Of a DNA stretch of 6,114 bases, positions 1-4,844 are shown piece by piece (the stretch's first letter is position 1; every line of letters starts with the position of its first letter). Under the pieces are notes generated by a model that saw nothing but the letters and a program-made list of their open reading frames with translations, did no database searches and had not been told where the DNA came from. Made by a program: the position numbers and the translations under genes. Origin of the DNA: Enterenecus faecium (GTDB lineage Bacteria > Bacillota > Clostridia > Oscillospirales > Oscillospiraceae); NCBI GenBank assembly GCA_018713215.1, contig DVFO01000080.1, forward strand, positions 1 to 6,114. The letters run 5' to 3'.

Positions 1-665
1 AGGCCGCCGATGGCGTAGCCGTCACAGGGGATCTTGGCGGTCTCCTGCATGTGCCAGACACGCAGAGCCGGGTAAGTCCCTCCTTGGTTGATACCAAACA
101 GCATCTGATGGGGGTTTACCGTATCCGGCAAGGAATTCAGCCTGTCATGTTCTGCCTTGCAGCGTTTCAGCCATCGCAGCGTACGCTCACAGGACTGTTT
201 CACATAGTCATAGGGAGAAGGATTTTCGATGCACTCATCAAAAGCCATGGCAATGTCGCTGCCCAGGTTGGACTGGATGCGCATGGACTCCTCAGGACCC
301 ATGAAGATCTTGCGCCCGTCCAGGTGGGAGGCAAAGGTCACCCCTTCTTCGGTGATCTTGCGCAGCCCAGACAGGGAGAAGACCTGGAAGCCTCCGGAGT
401 CGGTGAGCATGGGCCCGTCCCAGCGCATGAACTTGTGCAGGCCGCCCATCTGGCGCACCACGTCATCGCCGGGCCGCAGGTGGAGGTGGTAGGTGTTGGA
501 CAGCTCCACCTGGCAGCCGATGTCCTTGAGGTCAAAGGCGGACAGGCCACCCTTGATGGCCCCCTGGGTGCCCACGTTCATAAACACCGGGGTCTGGACG
601 GTGCCATGAGGGGTAGTGAACCGGCCCCGGCGGGCCTTTCCCTCGGTTTTCAACAATTCAAACAT
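1..665 (-). CDS. tgt: tRNA-guanine transglycosylase (N-terminal part, runs off the window)
   Basis: Exchanges guanine-34 in the anticodon of GUN-type tRNAs (Asp, Asn, His, Tyr) for the 7-deazaguanine preQ1; a cytosolic enzyme. About 221 residues are visible, the first part of a protein that usually has about 375. Seen: TDSGGFQ (residues 88-94, with the conserved base-binding Asp89), MAFDEC (140-145, substrate-pocket Asp143), GINQGG (191-196) and DGYAIGGL at the window edge. The catalytic nucleophile Asp and the C-terminal zinc site of the family lie outside the window. The start is the ATG at 665, with AAGGAG (672-677, minus strand) six bases upstream in the 23-base gap after queA. Same strand and short gap indicate co-transcription with queA, the next enzyme of the pathway. 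No frame break is seen; truncation is only by the window edge. Confidence 0.97.
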   Translation of the reverse strand, partial: MFELLKTEGKARRGRFTTPHGTVQTPVFMNVGTQGAIKGGLSAFDLKDIGCQVELSNTYHLHLRPGDDVVRQMGGLHKFMRWDGPMLTDSGGFQVFSLSGLRKITEEGVTFASHLDGRKIFMGPEESMRIQSNLGSDIAMAFDECIENPSPYDYVKQSCERTLRWLKRCKAEHDRLNSLPDTVNPHQMLFGINQGGTYPALRVWHMQETAKIPCDGYAIGG

Positions 666-688
666 GTGTGTCTCCTTTTCGCTGCATA

Positions 689-1711
689 TCAAGAGATGAA
701 CATGGCATCTCCAAAGCTGAAGAATCGGTATCGGTTCTCCACCGCCTCCTTGTAAGCCGCCAGCACATGCTCCCGGCCCGCCAAGGCGGACACCAGCATG
801 ATGAGGGTGGACTCGGGCAGGTGGAAGTTGGTGATGAGGCCGTCCAGCACCTTGAAGCGGTAGCCGGGGTAGATGAAGATGTTGGTCCACCCCGCCTTGG
901 CCTCCATGGTGCCGTCCTCGTTGGCCCAGCTCTCAATGGTGCGGCAGGAGGTGGTGCCCACGCAGATGACCCGGCCCCCGGCGGCGCGGGTCTCGTTGAT
1001 GACGTCCGCCGTCTCCTGGGAGATGACGCAGTACTCCGAGTGCATCTCGTGGTCGGTGACCTCTTCCGCCTTCACCGGGCGGAAGGTGCCCAGGCCCACG
1101 TGGAGGGTGACATAGCACACCTTCACCCCCATGTCCTGAACCTGCTGCAACAGCTCCGGGGTAAAGTGCAGACCAGCGGTGGGGGCGGCTGCCGAGCCCA
1201 CCACCTTGGAGTACACGGTCTGATACCGCTCAGTGTCCTCCAATTCCTCCTTGATGTAGGGAGGCAGGGGCATTTTGCCCAGCTTCTCCAGGGTCTCCAA
1301 AAAGATACCCTCGTAGTCGAAGCGGACCAGGCGGTTGCCGCCCTCCACCTCCCCCACCACCTCAGCGGTGAGCTCTCCGTTGCCGAAGGTGATTTTGGCC
1401 CCAGTGTGCAGCTTCTTGCCCGGGCGCACCAGGCACTCCCAGACCTTCTCCCCCCGGTCGATGAGCAGCAGCACCTCACAGGCCCCGCCGGTGCTGCGGT
1501 GGCCCAGCAGACGGGCGGGCAGCACCCGGCTGTCGTTGAGCACCAGGCAGTCCCCTGGCCGCAGCAGACGGGGCAGGTCGTAGAAGTGCATGTGCTGGGT
1601 TTGGCCCGTCACCTTGTCCAAGGTCAGCAGCCGGGAGGCGTCCCGCCGCTCCAGGGGCGTCTGGGCAATGAGTTCTTCCGGCAAATCAAAATAAAAATCA
1701 GATGTTTTCAC
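689..1711 (-). CDS. queA: S-adenosylmethionine:tRNA ribosyltransferase-isomerase
   Basis: Transfers and isomerises the ribosyl group of S-adenosylmethionine onto preQ1 in tRNA to give epoxyqueuosine, the step after Tgt. The 340-residue length fits the family (about 340-350). Seen: DFYFDLPEELIAQTPLERRD near the N-terminus, LVLNDSRVLPARLLG (56-70), GKMPLPPYI (145-153), AAAPTAGLHFT (174-184), then HVGLGTFRPV, GTTSCRTIES and a C-terminal YRFFSFGDAMFI. I chose the GTG at 1711 because the protein then starts MKTSDFYFDLPEE, matching the usual family N-terminus. A longer in-frame extension to 1819 gives a low-complexity Gly-rich leader without family resemblance. The ribosome binding site is unusual (GGTGGG, 1718-1723). 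It ends in TGA 23 bases before tgt. A family-specific cofactor site cannot be pinned down by eye. Confidence 0.97.
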   Translation of the reverse strand: MKTSDFYFDLPEELIAQTPLERRDASRLLTLDKVTGQTQHMHFYDLPRLLRPGDCLVLNDSRVLPARLLGHRSTGGACEVLLLIDRGEKVWECLVRPGKKLHTGAKITFGNGELTAEVVGEVEGGNRLVRFDYEGIFLETLEKLGKMPLPPYIKEELEDTERYQTVYSKVVGSAAAPTAGLHFTPELLQQVQDMGVKVCYVTLHVGLGTFRPVKAEEVTDHEMHSEYCVISQETADVINETRAAGGRVICVGTTSCRTIESWANEDGTMEAKAGWTNIFIYPGYRFKVLDGLITNFHLPESTLIMLVSALAGREHVLAAYKEAVENRYRFFSFGDAMFIS

Positions 1712-1717
1712 AATTTT

Positions 1718-1723
1718 CCCACC
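1718..1723 (-). promoter_or_regulatory. Ribosome binding site of queA, atypical
   Basis: On the minus strand GGTGGG lies six bases before the GTG start at 1711. It matches the GGTG part of the extended Shine-Dalgarno sequence (AAAGGAGGTGATC) rather than its AGGAGG core. Together with the GTG codon this predicts modest translation initiation. It supports the GTG as start because no better site serves an in-frame codon upstream. Confidence 0.5.
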
Positions 1724-1778
1724 GTTCTCGCCATCATTTCCCCGGCATACCTTCTTGAGCGCACACATACAATGCTCT

Positions 1779-1817
1779 GTCCCCTCCCCGCTTCCACCTT
1801 GGGGCGGGCCGGGGGAC
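1779..1817 (-). repeat. GC-rich inverted repeat in the queA upstream region
   Basis: GTCCCC (1779-1784) pairs with GGGGAC (1812-1817), and CCCGC (1787-1791) pairs with GCGGG (1804-1808). A 12-base loop and small internal bulges complete a strong two-part hairpin. If queA is transcribed from the promoter candidate near 1960, this sits in the middle of its 5' leader. No U-tract follows on either strand, so it does not look like an intrinsic terminator. Confidence 0.55.
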
Positions 1818-1818
1818 A

Positions 1819-1841
1819 CGAAAAAAATTTCCTTTTTTTCG
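1819..1841. repeat. A7/T7 inverted repeat upstream of the asd promoter
   Basis: CGAAAAAAA (1819-1827) is the exact reverse complement of TTTTTTTCG (1833-1841), with a 5-base spacer TTTCC. It ends 20 bases upstream of the asd -35 box. A-tracts and T-tracts there could bend DNA or act as an UP-like element for RNA polymerase. As an RNA stem it would be weak because it is almost all A-U. Confidence 0.5.
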
Positions 1842-1861
1842 CCGGATATGGAAATGATAAA

Positions 1862-1890
1862 TTGACACTTTAATGCGATAATGTTATGAT
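1862..1890 (+). promoter_or_regulatory. Sigma-A promoter of the asd-dapA-dapB operon
   Basis: TTGACA at 1862-1867 is a perfect -35 box. After a 17-base spacer comes TATGAT at 1885-1890 (5 of 6 to TATAAT). TG at 1882-1883, one base before the -10, makes it also an extended -10. Transcription should begin near 1896-1899, giving a leader of about 130 nt before the asd GTG. It is the best promoter in the window and points at asd. Confidence 0.85.
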
Positions 1891-1905
1891 GTCTAGTAAG
1901 TATTT

Positions 1906-1946
1906 CGTCGAACTGGGTGGACAGCGGATGTCCCTCTACCTCGACG
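1906..1946 (+). other. Hairpin in the asd 5' leader
   Basis: The outer stem is CGTCGA (1906-1911) with TCGACG (1941-1946). Next come GGT (1916-1918) with ACC (1938-1940), then GGACA (1919-1923) with TGTCC (1929-1933), closed by the loop GCGGA. Bulges are ACTG and CTCT. It begins about 9 nt after the predicted transcription start. GCGGATGT (1924-1931) is also exactly complementary to ACATCCGC (1971-1978), so an alternative pairing or a loop pseudoknot is possible. I do not recognise a named riboswitch class. Confidence 0.5.
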
Positions 1947-1959
1947 CATACACTGTTCT

Positions 1960-1989
1960 ATTATAATACAACATCCGCCCACGTTTCAA
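1960..1989 (-). promoter_or_regulatory. Candidate promoter of queA-tgt
   Basis: On the minus strand TTGAAA (1989-1984, 5 of 6 to TTGACA) is followed after 18 bases by a perfect TATAAT (1965-1960). Transcription would start near 1953 and give a queA leader of about 240 nt. A weaker alternative nearer the gene is TTATCG-N16-TATCAT (1881-1854), overlapping the asd promoter. The plus-strand reading of the same A/T patch (TATAAT at 1962-1967) has no -35 box. Confidence 0.5.
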
Positions 1990-2008
1990 CCACTTCTTTC
2001 CCGTGGGC
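1977..2008 (+). other. Inverted repeat abutting the asd ribosome binding site
   Basis: GCCCACG (1977-1983) and CGTGGGC (2002-2008) are exact reverse complements around an 18-base loop. The 3' arm ends at the base just before the AGGAGGAGG of asd. In RNA it would form a 7-bp hairpin next to the ribosome binding site. In DNA it spans the -35 box of the queA promoter candidate, so it could instead be an operator. Confidence 0.5.
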
Positions 2009-2017
2009 AGGAGGAGG
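2009..2017 (+). promoter_or_regulatory. Strong ribosome binding site of asd
   Basis: AGGAGGAGG followed by T is nearly the full anti-16S match. It stands 8 bases before the GTG at 2026, which decides that GTG as the start. An out-of-frame ATG follows at 2030, at a spacing of 12. Confidence 0.85.
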
Positions 2018-2025
2018 TCATTTCC

Positions 2026-3114
2026 GTGCATGAATACAAAGTAGGTATCATCGGCGCCACCGGCATGGTGGGCCAGCGTTTCGTCACCCTGTTGGCCAAC
2101 CACCCCTGGTTCCGCCTCACCGTTCTGGCCGCCAGCCCCCGCTCTGCCGGGAAGCGGTATGAGGAGGCCGTAGCGGGCCGCTGGGCCATGGACGTGCCCA
2201 TTCCTGAGGTAGCAAAGGACATGGTGCTGCTCAGCGCCCAGGACGACGTGGAGACCATCGCCAGCCAGGTGGACTTTGTCTTCTCCGCTGTGGACATGTC
2301 CAAGGACGCCATTCAGGCCCTGGAGGAGACCTATGCCCGCCACGAGTGCCCGGTGGTGTCCAACAACTCCGCCCACCGCTGGACCCCCGACGTGCCCATG
2401 GTGATTCCCGAGGTCAACCCCCAGCACCTGGAGGTCATCCCCGCCCAGAAGAAGCGGCTGGGCACCCAGCGTGGCTTTATCGCCGTGAAATCCAACTGCT
2501 CCATCCAGAGCTATGTCCCCGCCCTCACTCCCCTGCTGGGCTACGGCATTGAGAAGATTCTGGTGTGCACCTATCAGGCCATCTCTGGGGCCGGTAAGAC
2601 CTTTGAGACCTGGCCGGAGATGGTGGATAACCTGATCCCCTACATCGGCGGCGAGGAGGAGAAGAGCGAGCAGGAGCCCCTGAAGGTGTGGGGCCGGGTG
2701 GAAAACGGGGTCATCGTCAACGCAGACGCCCCCGCCATCACCGCCCAGTGCCTGCGGGTGCCCGTGTCCAACGGCCACACCGCCGCCGTCTTTGTCACTT
2801 TTAAAAATAAGCCCACCGAGGAGCAGCTGAAGGAGGCCTGGCGCACCTATCAGGGCCGGGCCCAGGAGTTGAAGCTGCCCACCGCCCCTCAGCAGTTCCT
2901 CCACTACTTTGAGGAGCCCGACCGTCCCCAGGCCAAGCTGGACCGGGAGCTGGAGGGCGGCATGGCCGTCTCCGTGGGTCGTCTGCGCCCCGACACCCAG
3001 TACGACTACAAGTTCGTCTCCCTCTCCCACAACACCCTGCGGGGCGCCGCCGGCGGCGCGGTACTGCTGGCCGAGCTGTTGTGCGCGGAGGGGTACATTG
3101 AGCCCGTCCGCTAA
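2026..3114 (+). CDS. asd: Aspartate-semialdehyde dehydrogenase, archaeal/fungal-type clade
   Basis: Reduces L-aspartyl-4-phosphate with NADPH to aspartate semialdehyde, the branch point to diaminopimelate/lysine, threonine and methionine. It has 362 residues. Seen: the N-terminal Rossmann motif GATGMVGQRF (10-19), SAGKRY (40-45), VIPEVN (126-131), SNCS with the catalytic Cys158, YQAISGAG (183-190), NLIPYIGGEEEK (202-213), CLRVPVSNGHT (242-252, with likely substrate Arg244 and catalytic His251) and HNTLRGAAGG near the C-terminus. HPWF after the Rossmann motif, the GGEEEK segment and the DRPQ.. LDRE region resemble methanogen and yeast enzymes rather than the B. subtilis/E. coli clades. In most relatives NPNCS surrounds the Cys; here it is VKSNCS. 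The start is GTG, set by AGGAGGAGG 8 bases upstream. It is the first gene of the operon; dapA follows after 33 bases. Confidence 0.96.
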   Translation: MHEYKVGIIGATGMVGQRFVTLLANHPWFRLTVLAASPRSAGKRYEEAVAGRWAMDVPIPEVAKDMVLLSAQDDVETIASQVDFVFSAVDMSKDAIQALEETYARHECPVVSNNSAHRWTPDVPMVIPEVNPQHLEVIPAQKKRLGTQRGFIAVKSNCSIQSYVPALTPLLGYGIEKILVCTYQAISGAGKTFETWPEMVDNLIPYIGGEEEKSEQEPLKVWGRVENGVIVNADAPAITAQCLRVPVSNGHTAAVFVTFKNKPTEEQLKEAWRTYQGRAQELKLPTAPQQFLHYFEEPDRPQAKLDRELEGGMAVSVGRLRPDTQYDYKFVSLSHNTLRGAAGGAVLLAELLCAEGYIEPVR

Positions 3115-3132
3115 TCCATGAATTTGAAACAG

Positions 3133-3140
3133 AAAGGAAG
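3133..3140 (+). promoter_or_regulatory. Ribosome binding site deciding the dapA start
   Basis: AAAGGAAG lies 7-9 bases before the ATG at 3148. The in-frame ATG at 3118, three bases after the asd stop, has no comparable site. It would also add ten residues (MNLKQKGSCP) not expected in the family. Confidence 0.8.
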
Positions 3141-3147
3141 TTGCCCT

Positions 3148-4035
3148 ATGCGCACACCCGTGTTCACCGGTTCCTGTCCGGCGCTGGTCACCCCCTTTGA
3201 CCAAAACGGCGCCATCAATTACGACGCCTTCGGCAAACTCATCGACGCGCAAATCGAAGCCGGGGTGGATGCCGTGTGCGTCTGCGGCACCACCGGCGAG
3301 TCTGCCACCATGTCCATTCGGGAGCACATCGCCGCCGTGGAGTTCTGCGTCAAGCGGGTCAATCACCGGGTCAAGGTGATTGCCGGAGCGGGCAGCAACG
3401 ACACCTCCGCCGCGGTCTACCTGTCCCAGCACGCCCAAGACTCCGGAGCTGACGCCCTGCTCCACGTCACCCCCTACTACAACAAGGCCAGCCAGACCGG
3501 CCTCATCCGCCACTACGAGTACATCGCCGACCGGGTGGACCTGCCCATCATTCTCTACAACGTGCCCAGCCGTACCGGGGTGTCCTTCACCGCCGAGACC
3601 TACCGTCACCTGTCCCAGAACCCACAGTTCAACGGCGTGAAGGAGGCTTCCGGCAACTTCTCCCTGCTGGCCCACACCCGTTTCCTGTGCGGGGACGACT
3701 TCTACATCTGGTCGGGCAACGACGACCAGGTGGTGCCCATGATGGCCCTGGGGGCCAAGGGCGTCATCTCGGTGGCCTCCAACCTCATCCCCGAGGTGAT
3801 GGTGAAGATGACCAAGCTGTGCCTGGACAACGACTTCGAGGCCGCCTCCAAGCTGCAAATCAAGTACATGGACCTCATTGACGCCCTGTTTCTGGAGGTC
3901 AACCCCATCCCCATCAAGGCCGCTTTGAACCTGGTTGGCATGGAGATGGGCGGACTGCGCCTGCCCCTGTGCGAGATGTCCGAGAAGAACCTGGAGACCC
4001 TGCGTAGTTCCATGGCCCGTATGGGTCTTCTGTGA
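3148..4035 (+). CDS. dapA: 4-hydroxy-tetrahydrodipicolinate synthase
   Basis: Condenses pyruvate with aspartate semialdehyde through a Schiff base, the committed step toward diaminopimelate and lysine. The protein is a TIM-barrel aldolase of 295 residues, the usual length. Seen: GTTGES (47-52, Thr48/Thr49), PYYNK (109-113, Tyr111), LYNVPSRTG (136-144, with catalytic Tyr137 and substrate Arg142) and GVKEASG (163-169) carrying the Schiff-base Lys165. At positions aligned by eye to the E. coli lysine-inhibition site, Ser52, Ala53, His60, Asn84 and Tyr110 are kept. The equivalents of His53 and Glu84 are Ile57 and Ala88, which suggests weak or absent feedback by lysine (inference). It lies between asd and dapB in the operon; its TGA is 10 bases before dapB. 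Other members of the superfamily (N-acetylneuraminate lyase, KDG aldolase) are unlikely given the neighbours. Confidence 0.95.
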   Translation: MRTPVFTGSCPALVTPFDQNGAINYDAFGKLIDAQIEAGVDAVCVCGTTGESATMSIREHIAAVEFCVKRVNHRVKVIAGAGSNDTSAAVYLSQHAQDSGADALLHVTPYYNKASQTGLIRHYEYIADRVDLPIILYNVPSRTGVSFTAETYRHLSQNPQFNGVKEASGNFSLLAHTRFLCGDDFYIWSGNDDQVVPMMALGAKGVISVASNLIPEVMVKMTKLCLDNDFEAASKLQIKYMDLIDALFLEVNPIPIKAALNLVGMEMGGLRLPLCEMSEKNLETLRSSMARMGLL

Positions 4036-4045
4036 GGGCCGCCCC

Positions 4046-4798
4046 ATGCAAAAGATAATCATTTCCGGCTGCAACGGCCACATGGGCCGTGTGGTCGCTG
4101 ACATCTGTGCCACCGACCCCCAGGTGGAGGTGGTGGCGGGCATCGACATTCTGGGCCAGCCCAACCCCAACTTCCCCGTGTTCTCCTCCCCCGCCGCCTG
4201 CGACGTGGAGGCGGACGCCGTCATTGACTTCTCCCACCCCTCCGCCCTGGCCCCTCTGCTGGAGATGTGCCAGGCCCGGAACCTCCCGGTGGTGCTGGCC
4301 ACCACGGGCTATGACCAGGCACAGCTGGACGCCATCTCGGAGGCTGCCACCCACATCCCCGTGTTTCGCTCGGCCAACATGTCTCTGGGTGTGAATGTGC
4401 TGCTGGACCTGGTGAAAAAAGCCGCCTCGGTGCTGGGGCTGGACTATGACGTGGAGATCGTGGAGCGGCACCACCACCGGAAGGTGGACGCCCCCAGCGG
4501 CACCGCCCTGATGATCGCCGACGCCGCCGCCTCTGCCCTGCCCTACGAGCCGGAGTATGTGTACGACCGCCACAGTGTGCGCCAGCCCCGTGGGCCCCAC
4601 GAGATCGGCATCTCTGCCGTGCGTGGAGGCACCATCGTGGGAGACCACACGGTGATCTTCGCCGGACGGGACGAGGTCATTGAGCTCAGCCACCACGCCG
4701 CCAGCCGCGAGGTGTTCGCCAGCGGTGCGGTACGGGCCGCCAAGTTCCTCACCGGGGTACAGGCCCCAGGCCTCTACGACATGTCCTATTTGGTGTAA
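4046..4798 (+). CDS. dapB: 4-hydroxy-tetrahydrodipicolinate reductase
   Basis: Reduces the DapA product with NAD(P)H to tetrahydrodipicolinate. It has 250 residues, near the short end of the family. Seen: the nucleotide-binding GCNGHMGR (8-15), VAGIDI (30-35), VIDFSHPSA (59-67), ATTGY (85-89), NMSLGVN (111-117), the catalytic ERHHHRKVDAPSGTA (140-154; His142 and Lys146 match E. coli His159 and Lys163) and a C-terminal GGTIVGDHTVIFAG. Asp34 after strand two could favour NADH over NADPH, but that is only inference. The start is the ATG at 4046, with TGAGGG at 4033-4038 overlapping the dapA stop. A 37-residue in-frame extension upstream would lie inside dapA and lacks family resemblance. The ten-base gap suggests translational coupling. 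The stop codon runs directly into the A-tract of the terminator palindrome. Confidence 0.95.
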   Translation: MQKIIISGCNGHMGRVVADICATDPQVEVVAGIDILGQPNPNFPVFSSPAACDVEADAVIDFSHPSALAPLLEMCQARNLPVVLATTGYDQAQLDAISEAATHIPVFRSANMSLGVNVLLDLVKKAASVLGLDYDVEIVERHHHRKVDAPSGTALMIADAAASALPYEPEYVYDRHSVRQPRGPHEIGISAVRGGTIVGDHTVIFAGRDEVIELSHHAASREVFASGAVRAAKFLTGVQAPGLYDMSYLV

Positions 4799-4843
4799 AA
4801 AAAGTCCTCTTGGACAGCAGCTGCTGTCCAAGAGGACTTTTTT
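4798..4843. terminator. Bidirectional intrinsic terminator between dapB and tyrS
   Basis: A perfect palindrome: a run of A, then GTCCTCTTGGACAGCAG (4804-4820), then its exact reverse complement (4821-4837) and a run of six T. On the plus strand it gives a 17-bp stem (minus the turn) followed by TTTTTTCTT. On the minus strand it gives the same stem followed by seven T. It starts at the last base of the dapB stop and ends one base from the tyrS stop, so it serves both convergent genes. Confidence 0.95.
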
Positions 4844-4844
4844 C

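Larger units (their letters stand above)
1712..2025. other. Divergent control region between queA and asd
   Basis: These 314 bases carry no convincing gene. They are more A/T-rich than the flanking coding DNA in the half nearest asd. From left to right they hold the queA ribosome binding site, a GC-rich inverted repeat (1779-1817), an A7/T7 inverted repeat (1819-1841), the asd promoter (1862-1890), a structured leader segment (1906-1946), a facing queA promoter candidate (1960-1989), a second inverted repeat (1977-2008) and the asd ribosome binding site (2009-2017). Confidence 0.85.

Noticed and set aside
1733..1858. A 9-base inverted repeat: ATCATTTCC (1733-1741) and GGAAATGAT (1850-1858).
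   Set aside because: The 108-base spacing and lack of further symmetry make chance or a very weak long-range pairing the simpler view.
668..1873. A 401-codon plus-strand open frame opposite queA.
   Set aside because: Low-complexity translation (many H, G, Q) with no family resemblance; the minus strand encodes complete QueA with all motifs.
1877..1891. Fur/PerR-like operator over the asd -10 box (GATAATGTTATGAT).
   Set aside because: One half site fits but the second half is out of register with the 7-1-7 palindrome; A/T-rich promoter sequence explains it.
1919..1933. GGACAGC...TGTCC in the asd leader resembles GGACAGC...GCTGTCC in the dapB/tyrS terminator, suggesting a dispersed repeat.
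   Set aside because: Shared similarity is only 7 plus 5 bases within hairpin arms; nothing outside matches.
1913..1940. T-box-like string: GGGTGGACAGCGG followed by TGTCCCT resembles AGGGTGGNACCGCG and the GTCCCT partner of T-box antiterminators.
   Set aside because: The NACC part is ACAG, no terminator follows, and the promoter starts only about 18 nt upstream, leaving no room for stem I and the specifier loop. The N base (A) would also not fit tRNA-Lys or tRNA-Asp discriminators.
3118..3147. An earlier dapA start at 3118 that nearly overlaps the asd stop.
   Set aside because: No ribosome binding site before it, and the added ten residues do not fit DapA N-termini; the ATG at 3148 has AAAGGAAG at proper spacing.
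1936..4305. A 789-codon open frame on the minus strand, antisense to asd, dapA and part of dapB.
   Set aside because: Its product is G/H/V/L/Q-rich without domains, exactly what a complementary frame of GC-rich coding DNA yields. The sense frames encode three clear families with proper ribosome binding sites.
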